From contig CAJONZ010000071.1 of assembly GCA_905236065.1 (NCBI GenBank), positions 1 to 64,000 of the forward strand: a stretch of DNA of 64,000 nucleotides, given 5' to 3'. Below, one piece after another: positions 57,101 to 64,000 of the stretch. Within the stretch, counting starts at the first letter, position 1. Each line of letters starts with the position of its first letter. A model generated the notes under the pieces. The model searched no databases and was not told the DNA's origin. It saw nothing but the letters and a program-made list of their open reading frames with translations. Made by a program: the position numbers and the translations under genes. This stretch comes from an uncultured Bacteroidaceae bacterium. GTDB taxonomy: Bacteria > Bacteroidota > Bacteroidia > Bacteroidales > Bacteroidaceae.

Positions 57101-57191
57101 GTACGTGAACGATGGTTCGGGAACGCATGACTTGATTGAGAAGGCAATGAAGAGGCTGAAGGAGGCATTGAAAATGAAGAGTGAAAAATGA
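54168..57191 (+). CDS. GH127-like (DUF1680) beta-L-arabinofuranosidase
   Basis: 1007 aa; WAPYYTIHKQLAGLIDIA, ETCCAYNLAKLTKDL, STCCGGTGVENHVKYQEAAYF. Confidence 0.88.
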   Translation: MKILRRMVCGCVMMVAAGSTCLVANAMEGAPAVKAKVRTIKTVEAVSVASPVGTVPRLPYQLWVTYSDGYGEWRQVRWMNSLLSTEQQQANAELYPVGKEYTVKGFVIGDNTTDNGYPVEAKVKVVAGGYQTPSNQLKATPLPLGSVRIVGKNRLTNNRDLDIQTLLALDVTQQLYNYRDTYGLPTEGYTKSDGWDSPTTKLKGHGTGHYLSALAFAYASAEDNQTKLALRNRIERMVNELRECQERTFVWDSTLNRYWEARDYAPEEELKQMKGSWAAFDEYKKDYKHYGYGYLNAIPAAHPALIECYRAYNNEEWVWAPYYTIHKQLAGLIDIANVMHEGSLFLLDEPINGKKYLDNGEIGRKALQIAKDMGLWVWNRLHYRTYVKTDGTKAERQAKPGNRYEMWNMYIAGEVGGMAESLARLSEMVDDATEKAHLLEAANCFDAPAFFDPVARNVDDIRTRHANQHIPMITGALRSYLGNGNPYYYNLAYNFWNLIQGRYAYAMGGVGNGEMWRQPYSQMLSMNTSVMSDHRRNMYPNPDINETCCAYNLAKLTKDLNCYDPDNAAYMDYYERILYNQIVGSVNPKEWGVTYQYAVGMNARKPFGNETPQSTCCGGTGVENHVKYQEAAYFVNENTVWVALYMPTEAYWDRPHVTIKQDCEWPAEKSVITVSSGLNDESLKPFTMKLRVPYWATKGFDVKLNGKSIAKTYQPGSYVEIPERIWKSSDKVEVIMPFTAHINWGPDKMDLAATGKNEIRTPFNPQWVGALMYGPLVMATPEIHEWKDAEFTLASNLSDVQLNGATGDDGTGGRLYTLTFAGKQFQPDYYQTGNETHYLRLNVETGGKQKARKGIDKTNLEQVVEIAKERVQGQQAWESLTVKVPAFSPWAPNGYKRLLEQMKQAEQVLAKEKKAVTQEEINKAASALNMVINTMRPGNLAEPEDLNELLPLVTESKNIRDKSTELREAINYADMVVQYVNDGSGTHDLIEKAMKRLKEALKMKSEK

Positions 57192-57226
57192 AGAATCGTG
57201 AGAAGGAAGAATGAAAAATGAAGAAT
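57176..57226 (+). repeat. GAAGAAT/GAAAAAT heptamer arrays (two 3-unit blocks)
   Basis: gaagagt gaaaaat gaagaat cgtgagaag gaagaat gaaaaat gaagaat; first block covers the GH127 stop. Confidence 0.8.
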
Positions 57227-57276
57227 GCCCCTTTTCCCTGGAGGGTGAGGGGCTGAATAACACACCGATATGATTT

Positions 57277-58740
57277 ATGAAATTAGGATTTGACAACGAG
57301 AAATATTTGAAGATTCAGTCGGAGCATATCCGCGAAAGAATTGCGAAGTTTAACGGAAAGTTGTATCTGGAGTTGGGCGGCAAGTTGTTTGACGACCATC
57401 ATGCCAGCCGGGTGCTTCCGGGTTTTCAACCTGACAGTAAGTTGCGGATGTTCTCCCAACTGAGCGACAGCATTGAGATTGTGATTGTCATCAGTGCGGA
57501 GGACATTGAGAAGAACAAGGTGCGGGCCGACCTGGGCATCACCTACGACGAGGATGTGCTTCGTCTGCGTGAAGAGTTCATCGCTCGTCAGTTTAAGGTG
57601 GGTTCGGTTGTCATCACCCATTACGACGGCCAGCGGACGGCAGACACGTTCCGAATGCGTCTGGAAAGGATGGGCATCAAGACGTACATCCACTATCTGA
57701 TTGAGGGCTATCCGCATAACGTTCAGCTGATTGCCAGCGAGAATGGCTTTGGCAAGAACGACTACATCGAGACGGAGCGTCCGCTGGTGATTGTCACAGC
57801 CCCTGGCCCTGGTTCGGGCAAGATGGCTGTCTGCCTCAGTCAGCTGTATGGGGAAAACCGCCGTGGCATCCATGCCGGTTATGCCAAGTTTGAGACCTTC
57901 CCCGTGTGGAATCTGCCGCTGAAGCATCCCGTCAACATTGCCTACGAAGCTGCCACTGCCGACCTGAACGATGTCAACATGATTGACCCGTTCCATTTGG
58001 ATGCTTACAATAAAATTGCCGTTAACTACAACCGCGACATCGAGATTTTCCCGGTGCTGAACGCCTTGTTCGAAGGCATTTATGGCGAGAATCCCTACAA
58101 GTCGCCGACCGACATGGGCGTGAACATGGTGGGTTTCTGCATTTCGGACGATGAAGTGTGTTGTCGCGCCAGCAAGGATGAGATTGTGCGTCGCTACTAC
58201 GATGCCACCAACAAATTGGTCGATGGGGCTTGCAACGACTCGGAGGTGAGCAAGATACAGTTGCTATTCAATCAGGCGAAAATCACGACCGACTATCGCC
58301 GCACAACGGTTGCAGCGAAGAAGCTGCGTGAGGAGTGTGGACACACTTCCGCTGCCATCGAACTGGCCGACGGCACCATCATTACCGCCCATTCCTCACC
58401 CTTGTTGGGTTGCTCGGCGGCTTTGATTCTGAATGCCACCAAGCATCTGGCACGTATCAACCATGAGCTGAAGCTGATTCCGCAGTCGATGATAGAGCCG
58501 ATACAGAAGACCAAGATTGACTATCTGGGTGCCCGCAACCCCCGTCTCCACACAGACGAAGTGCTGGTTGCCCTCTCCGTGCTTTCCCAACGCGACGAGA
58601 ATTGCCGCCGTGCGTTGGAACAACTGCCTGCCCTGCGTGGCTGTCAGGTGCATTGCACCGTGATGCTGAGTGAGGTTGACCGAAAGATTTTCAAGAAACT
58701 CGGCGTCGGCCTTACGTGCGAACCTTATAAGAAGAGATAA
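57277..58740 (+). CDS. DUF1846 family protein
   Basis: [59 protein letters not shown]-like start; [18 protein letters not shown]. Confidence 0.92.
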   Translation: [487 protein letters not shown]

Positions 58741-58789
58741 GTCGAAGATTGTCTGCAGCAATAAGTACAACCTAAAAACCTTACAACCT

Positions 58790-61567
58790 ATGAGAAAGAT
58801 TTTTTCGCTTTCCATCCTCTTCCTTGTCACAATGGGAATGCAGGCGCAGGCTCCCGTGTGGCCTGAAACGAATATACAGACACGGCCTGGTGCCCGTTGG
58901 TGGTGGCTGGGTTCGGCGGTCGATGATGACAACCTCACTTCCTTGATGAAGGAATATGCCGAGACGGGCATCGGCACGTTGGAAATCACGCCGATTTATG
59001 GAGTACAAAATGCCAGGAACAACATCACTTACCTGAGTACGGAGTGGATGGACAAACTGAAAAAGGTGGAAAGTTTGGGAACGGAGTACGACATGCAGAT
59101 TGACATGAACATGGGTACCGGCTGGCCCTTCGGTGGGCCGTGGGTTCCCCTCTCCGAGGCTGCTGGAAAGTTGGTCTATACCAACAAGGACTTTACCGTC
59201 TCTGCCTCTGCGCCGACCATCACCTACGACGTCACTCCGGTGGCCAACAGTACGCTCAACTGTGTCATGGCTTATCCACTGTCCATTGCAGGTGCCGACA
59301 CGGTCGATGTCACGGGCTTTGTCACCAATAAAACACTCAGTTGGACACCCGAAAAGACCGGGCGTTGGCGCATCATTGCCGTCTTCAACGGTCACACCAT
59401 GCAGATGGTGAAAAGGGCGGCTCCCGGTGGTGAGGGCTATGTGCTCGACCACCTTGACAGTGCTGCCGTGGCTCATTACATCAAGCACTTTGAGGATGCC
59501 TTTGCCCGAAACGGCAACCCCTATCCCACGACCTTTTTCAACGACTCCTACGAGATTTTCGGTGCTGACTGGTCGCCTCGTTTCTTCGAAGAGTTTGAGC
59601 GGCGTCGTGGCTACAAGTTGCAATACCACTTGCAGGAACTCTTTAAAATGACTACCGACTCTAAGTCGCAAGTCCGCTCCGACTACCGTGAAACCATGGC
59701 TGACATGTACCTTGATAACTTTATCAAGCCTTGGAACGACTTTGCCCATCGCCATGGTGTCCTGACTCGCAACCAGTCGCACGGTTCCCCTTCCAACCTC
59801 ATTGACACCTACGCCTCGGTCGATATTCCTGAGATTGAGGGTTACGGCATGACACCGCTCAACATCAAGGGACTGCGTCGAGACGACGGCTTTACGGCCA
59901 AGAACTCCAGTGACTTCGCCACCCTCAAGATGGCTTCCAGTGCCGCCCACGTCACAGGCAAGAAATGGACATCGAGCGAAACCTTCACTTGGTTCACCGA
60001 ACATTTCCGCACATCGCTCTCGCAGATGAAGCCCGAAATGGATCTCATGTTCCTTGCCGGTGTCAACCGCATGTTCTTCCACGGTACAACCTACTCTCCC
60101 AGAGAGGCTGCGTGGCCTGGCTATAAGTTCTATGCCAGCATCGACATGTCGCCCACCAACAGCATTTGGAAAGACGCCCGAAACTTCATGGAGTACGTGA
60201 ACCGTTGCCAAAGTTTCCTGCAATGGGGACAGCCAGACAACGACATCCTTGTCTATTTTACCTGCTACAACTCTTGGCACACTGCCGGTACCGACTGGCT
60301 ACGCCTCTGTGCCATCTCCGACTTTCCCAATCAGTACGGAAAACTCGACCGTGCCGTCGATTCGCTCGATGTCTATGGCTATGGTTGCGACTACATTACC
60401 GACCGCATGATTGAACAGTTGCGTTATGAGGATGGTGTGTTCATCACCGAGGGAGGCGCACGTTACAAAGCCTTGCAAATCCCTGTTGACCAGTATATGC
60501 CTGCGCAGACCAAGGCACGGCTTGACTCCTTGGCAGCTTTGGGGGCAAACATCATTGTCAATAAACGTGACGAGGCCCTTTTCACGGCTATTTGCCAGCC
60601 TGAACCCATGCGCCGCCAGTTAGGTCTGCGTTACATCCGTCGCTCTAATCCCACGGGGCATCACTATTTCATTAGCAACCTCACTGCCAACGATGTGGCT
60701 GACTACGTTTCGCTGGCTGTCGATTTCCAGTCCGCAGCCCTCTTCAATCCTGCCGACGGAACCATTCGCCAGGCTTTGGTCAACGACGAGGGAAAAGTCT
60801 ATCTGCACCTTTGCTCCGGTGAGTCCGTCATCCTGCAGACCTACGACTACGACATCGCTTCGGCATCCCTGCCGAAAGACTGTGAGTTATCGACGCTCAC
60901 CGTTCAGGAAATACCCCTCACTGGCTCTTGGACGCTGACCTTCAACGAAGCAGCCTTGGCCGACAATTCCACCTATTCACATACCTACACCCTCGCAGCA
61001 CCGCAGACATGGGAAACCCTCGACGACCACACCGCCCAGCTGATGGGTACCGGCGTCTATGAGACCACGTTCAACCTCACAGCCGAGCAACAGGCCACTT
61101 ATCAGCAGTTTGAACTCCTGTTGGGCGACGTTCGTGAGTCTGCCAACGTCTATGTCAACGACCGCTATGTGGGTTGTGCCTGGCATGTCCCCTTCGTGCT
61201 CGACTGCACCGATGCCCTTCAAATTGGCGACAACACCCTCCGCATTGAGGTGACAAACTTGCCTGCCAACCGCATCCGCCGCATGGATCAAGACGGCACA
61301 CCGTGGCGTATTTTCGAGGACGTCAACATCAGCACCATTTCTTCGGGCAACAACGTCGGCACTACTGCCAACAGCTTTGCCGCCTGGGCCTTGGTTCCCT
61401 CGGGCCTGAACGCCGCCGTCAGCCTCCGTGCCATCCAAGGGACGGGTACGACACCACAAAAAATCTCCTTACAGGAAATCCGGCAAGCGATTGCCGACTA
61501 CCTGAAAGGAGATGCTTCCGTGAGAATCACTGACATCATGCAGAAAATCAGCGATTACTTGCGATAG
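58790..61567 (+). CDS. GH106-like alpha-L-rhamnosidase family glycoside hydrolase
   Basis: Start MRKIFSLSILFLVTMGMQAQ; PGARWWWLGSAVDDDNLTSLMKEYAETGIGTLEITPIYG; C-terminal beta-sandwich region. Confidence 0.75.
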   Translation: MRKIFSLSILFLVTMGMQAQAPVWPETNIQTRPGARWWWLGSAVDDDNLTSLMKEYAETGIGTLEITPIYGVQNARNNITYLSTEWMDKLKKVESLGTEYDMQIDMNMGTGWPFGGPWVPLSEAAGKLVYTNKDFTVSASAPTITYDVTPVANSTLNCVMAYPLSIAGADTVDVTGFVTNKTLSWTPEKTGRWRIIAVFNGHTMQMVKRAAPGGEGYVLDHLDSAAVAHYIKHFEDAFARNGNPYPTTFFNDSYEIFGADWSPRFFEEFERRRGYKLQYHLQELFKMTTDSKSQVRSDYRETMADMYLDNFIKPWNDFAHRHGVLTRNQSHGSPSNLIDTYASVDIPEIEGYGMTPLNIKGLRRDDGFTAKNSSDFATLKMASSAAHVTGKKWTSSETFTWFTEHFRTSLSQMKPEMDLMFLAGVNRMFFHGTTYSPREAAWPGYKFYASIDMSPTNSIWKDARNFMEYVNRCQSFLQWGQPDNDILVYFTCYNSWHTAGTDWLRLCAISDFPNQYGKLDRAVDSLDVYGYGCDYITDRMIEQLRYEDGVFITEGGARYKALQIPVDQYMPAQTKARLDSLAALGANIIVNKRDEALFTAICQPEPMRRQLGLRYIRRSNPTGHHYFISNLTANDVADYVSLAVDFQSAALFNPADGTIRQALVNDEGKVYLHLCSGESVILQTYDYDIASASLPKDCELSTLTVQEIPLTGSWTLTFNEAALADNSTYSHTYTLAAPQTWETLDDHTAQLMGTGVYETTFNLTAEQQATYQQFELLLGDVRESANVYVNDRYVGCAWHVPFVLDCTDALQIGDNTLRIEVTNLPANRIRRMDQDGTPWRIFEDVNISTISSGNNVGTTANSFAAWALVPSGLNAAVSLRAIQGTGTTPQKISLQEIRQAIADYLKGDASVRITDIMQKISDYLR

Positions 61568-61570
61568 TTT

Positions 61571-62152
61571 TCACGGTTCATTTAGATACGCCTGCATATT
61601 CTTCTTCTCGCTACTGGAAAAGGCTGGCAGAATGAAGTCGTCGATGCGCCACTCGCCCTCCTCTTTCACCAAGGGGAGGGTGACTCTTTCTGAGGAACCG
61701 CAGTTTGTGATGGTAATGTAGCACGTGGCACGGCTTCTGCTTTCCACCTGCACGGAGTCAATTCGCATGGCGAGGTCTTTGTCCCAGTCCTGTCCCATAA
61801 TCCAGTGGTCGCTGTCGAAGAAGCCGATGTCTTCCTGCAGGCTGTCTTTCTCCAGAATCTGCTCATACAGCTTCATATAGGAGGCAGACAGGTAGCCGCA
61901 GGTATCTGCATAGAAAGGCAGGTCGGTAGCAAGGTACTGACCGAAAATGTGGTCGTAGATGGCCGTGATGCGTTTCCTTACGTCTGCTTCCACCTCTGAG
62001 TCCACCGTTTCTTCTCTTATTGAAGGATTATCCACCACTTCTTCCTTTGCCAACGTGTCATTGTCAACGTGGCGGTTTGGGGTATTGTTGCCACAGGCCA
62101 TCAGCAAAAGTGCGGATAGCAGGTACCATCTGAAATGTGAGGCTTTTCTCAT
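61571..62152 (-). CDS. Small lipoprotein of unknown function
   Basis: YLLSALLLMACGNNTPNRH lipobox; 193 aa. Confidence 0.75.
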   Translation of the reverse strand: MRKASHFRWYLLSALLLMACGNNTPNRHVDNDTLAKEEVVDNPSIREETVDSEVEADVRKRITAIYDHIFGQYLATDLPFYADTCGYLSASYMKLYEQILEKDSLQEDIGFFDSDHWIMGQDWDKDLAMRIDSVQVESRSRATCYITITNCGSSERVTLPLVKEEGEWRIDDFILPAFSSSEKKNMQAYLNEP

Positions 62153-62784
62153 ATCGCTTGTGTGAGTCTTTCCATCAAGTCCTTTGTCCAGTCTTCGTTG
62201 TTTTGGGGACAGAGCGTCTGGATGCCCATCTGCTCCGCTGCCTGGCAGTTGGCCGGACTGTCGTCGATGAACAGGGTCTCTGAGGGCAGTGCCTGTTCAC
62301 CGCTCAACATTTTTTCAAATATCCTGCGGTCGGGCTTCATCACGCCGCATTCGTAGCTGAGGTAGAGTGCGTCGAAGTAATGGTCGATACCGTGTCCCTC
62401 GCCGTCGAAGTCCGTACTCTGTGCCCACTGCATCATGAAGGGGTTGGTGTTTGACAGGAGGCAAACGCGGTAGCCTTTCTTTCGCAGGGTCCGTAGAGCC
62501 AATAGGTTTTGTTTGGGAACGGCCAGCACATAGCCATGCCAGGCATGGTAGCAATCCTCCTGTGTGAGTTCTTTGCCCACAAGTTTGCTCAGTTCGTCCC
62601 TGAAAGTCTCGGTAGAGATTTTCCCTTCTTCCAACAGACCAAAGATGCCCGTCTGGTGGAATACGTCTAAATGCTTACGGGCATCCTTCAGGCCAATCTT
62701 CTCGAACTGCTGGACGGCCTGCTCATAACTGAGGTGGATAACGACTCCACCCAAGTCGAAGGCGATGGTTTTGAACATTTTCAT
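62149..62784 (-). CDS. HAD-superfamily hydrolase
   Basis: FKTIAFDLGGVVIHLSYEQAVQQF; CLLSNTNPFMMQWAQ; LFIDDSPANCQAAEQMGI. Confidence 0.9.
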   Translation of the reverse strand: MKMFKTIAFDLGGVVIHLSYEQAVQQFEKIGLKDARKHLDVFHQTGIFGLLEEGKISTETFRDELSKLVGKELTQEDCYHAWHGYVLAVPKQNLLALRTLRKKGYRVCLLSNTNPFMMQWAQSTDFDGEGHGIDHYFDALYLSYECGVMKPDRRIFEKMLSGEQALPSETLFIDDSPANCQAAEQMGIQTLCPQNNEDWTKDLMERLTQAI

Positions 62785-62791
62785 GAGTCAA

Positions 62792-64000
62792 TCAGTGATT
62801 GCGGAAATTCCATTTTGAGTTGTCGCTGCTAAAGTCGTACTCGGCAAGGGTAGGGGTACTGTCGGCGGCTGAATAGAGGCAAAGCCGGGTGTTGACGCTG
62901 TCGCTACCAGGAATGCGCTTGGGCAGGAGACGGAAGGTGCCGTCGGTAAGTTGCTCAATGCGCCACAGCTGTTCGTCGGCCCCTGTAAAGGTTGGGGCGG
63001 TGGTCAGTTCCTTGTTGGCAGTGGCGGCCAGGGCGCGATCGGTGCCTTCGATGAGGATTTTGAAATAGGGGTTGCTGAGGTAGCCGCCTGCTTCGGGTAC
63101 GGGTACGACCGTCCAACGCTGGTGGGGACGGAACATGTAGTCGCCGCAACGCAGGGCAATTTCTCCGGTGGGCCATGTGCCGATGACTTCCTGTAGGGGC
63201 TGGTTGGGAATGGACTTCAGCGGTTTCGACAAATCCATCTGCCAGAAGCGTTCGCGCTCTTGCTGCATACGGACGAAATCGACGGCCAGTTCCAAGGCAT
63301 AGCCTCGACGCTCGGACTCAATTTCAAAGGTGCCGCCCTTGAAGGATTCTCCAGCCACGGGCCAATCGTTTTTCCAGAGTAACGGACGGATGCCGAGCAC
63401 GGAGCGGCCACTGCGCTCAAAGTCTGCCTCATAATGGCACGACATGATTTCCACGCCCTCGTCGATGATGGTGCGTCCGAAGTGGCCGGGGCCGCAGACA
63501 CGGTCGCCGGCGGCAATGACCATGCGTCCGCCGCCGTGGAACATGTCACGTCCCACGTTGTCGAGATAGGGCCCGGTTACTGAGCGGGAACGCCCCACGA
63601 CGATGTTGTAGGTAGAGTTCACGCCGTCGCAACAGGTACCGTGGGTGCCCAGCAAGTAATACCAGCCGTTGCGGTAGATGAGGTCGGTGGCTTCACAGTC
63701 GATGGCGATGTCTTTCTCCTTGTTGCCTTTCTTGCGGAAACCCGTCTTGGGGTCGAGTTCGATGAGGCGGATGGTGCCGAAATAGGTGCCGTAGCTGACC
63801 CAAAGGCGCCCCGTGGTGGGGTCGAGTAGCATACCAGGGTCGATGGCGTCCTGGTCTTCCATGCCGTCACTGGCGCAGACTTCTACGGCCTCCGTGAATT
63901 TGAAGTCGGGCGATTTGGGGTCGAGGGTCTTGTTCCACATGGTCAGGATGCGGCCATTGTGTCCGCCACCCAGTCCTCCGCCCGTGGCTCCATATATAAT
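62792..64000 (-). CDS. GH43-like glycoside hydrolase (partial; continues past window end)
   Basis: Frame stays open to 64000 (IIYGATGGGLGGGHNGRILTMWNKTLDPKSPDF); DAIDPGMLLDPTTGRLWVSYGTYFGTIRLIELDP; GRSRSVTGPYLD. Confidence 0.82.
   Translation of the reverse strand: MIYGATGGGLGGGHNGRILTMWNKTLDPKSPDFKFTEAVEVCASDGMEDQDAIDPGMLLDPTTGRLWVSYGTYFGTIRLIELDPKTGFRKKGNKEKDIAIDCEATDLIYRNGWYYLLGTHGTCCDGVNSTYNIVVGRSRSVTGPYLDNVGRDMFHGGGRMVIAAGDRVCGPGHFGRTIIDEGVEIMSCHYEADFERSGRSVLGIRPLLWKNDWPVAGESFKGGTFEIESERRGYALELAVDFVRMQQERERFWQMDLSKPLKSIPNQPLQEVIGTWPTGEIALRCGDYMFRPHQRWTVVPVPEAGGYLSNPYFKILIEGTDRALAATANKELTTAPTFTGADEQLWRIEQLTDGTFRLLPKRIPGSDSVNTRLCLYSAADSTPTLAEYDFSSDNSKWNFRNH

Noticed and set aside
1-64000. 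CRISPR arrays, rRNA, tRNA, integrases or transposases
   Set aside because: No regularly spaced direct-repeat/spacer series beyond the short arrays listed, no recognisable tRNA or rRNA, and no integrase- or transposase-like ORF in the supplied track.

Overview
The window is a Bacteroidales chromosome segment, most likely Prevotella-like. That assignment rests on the protein families, the SusC/SusD pair and the TAnnTTTG -7 promoter boxes, and is inference only. It contains mostly housekeeping genes: the gdhA 5' end, ettA, purN, a DPP-IV-like peptidase, YfhO, Mrp, trmB, a tRNA1(Val) methylase, a nucleoside deaminase, ilvE, gltX, kdtA, an M48 peptidase, purU, typA, rfbD, a ROK kinase, rsmI and thiD. 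Accessory blocks are: (i) a SusC/SusD-TlpA-DUF4105-dockerin operon (0.75-12.2 kb); (ii) a decayed GNAT gene with a small coupled upstream ORF, next to a dockerin/DUF4886 secreted protein (30.3-32.9 kb); (iii) an AT-rich lipoprotein/TonB-receptor/DUF4249 operon followed by a strongly structured intergenic RNA candidate and a small HTH gene (41-46.3 kb); (iv) GH127/GH106/GH43 carbohydrate genes (54-64 kb). The least explained signals are intergenic: the ~330-nt RNA candidate at 45.68-46.0 kb, whose G.U pairs fit plus-strand transcription; an ~83-bp dispersed element built from 22-bp-phased ACGC(A/T)GAACT motifs (507-589 inverted versus 23983-24065, possible relative at 52971-53008); and recurrent 4 x 7-bp heptamer elements in three sequence families. 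No tRNA, rRNA, CRISPR array or transposase was recognised. All calls are by eye; no searches or folding programs were run.
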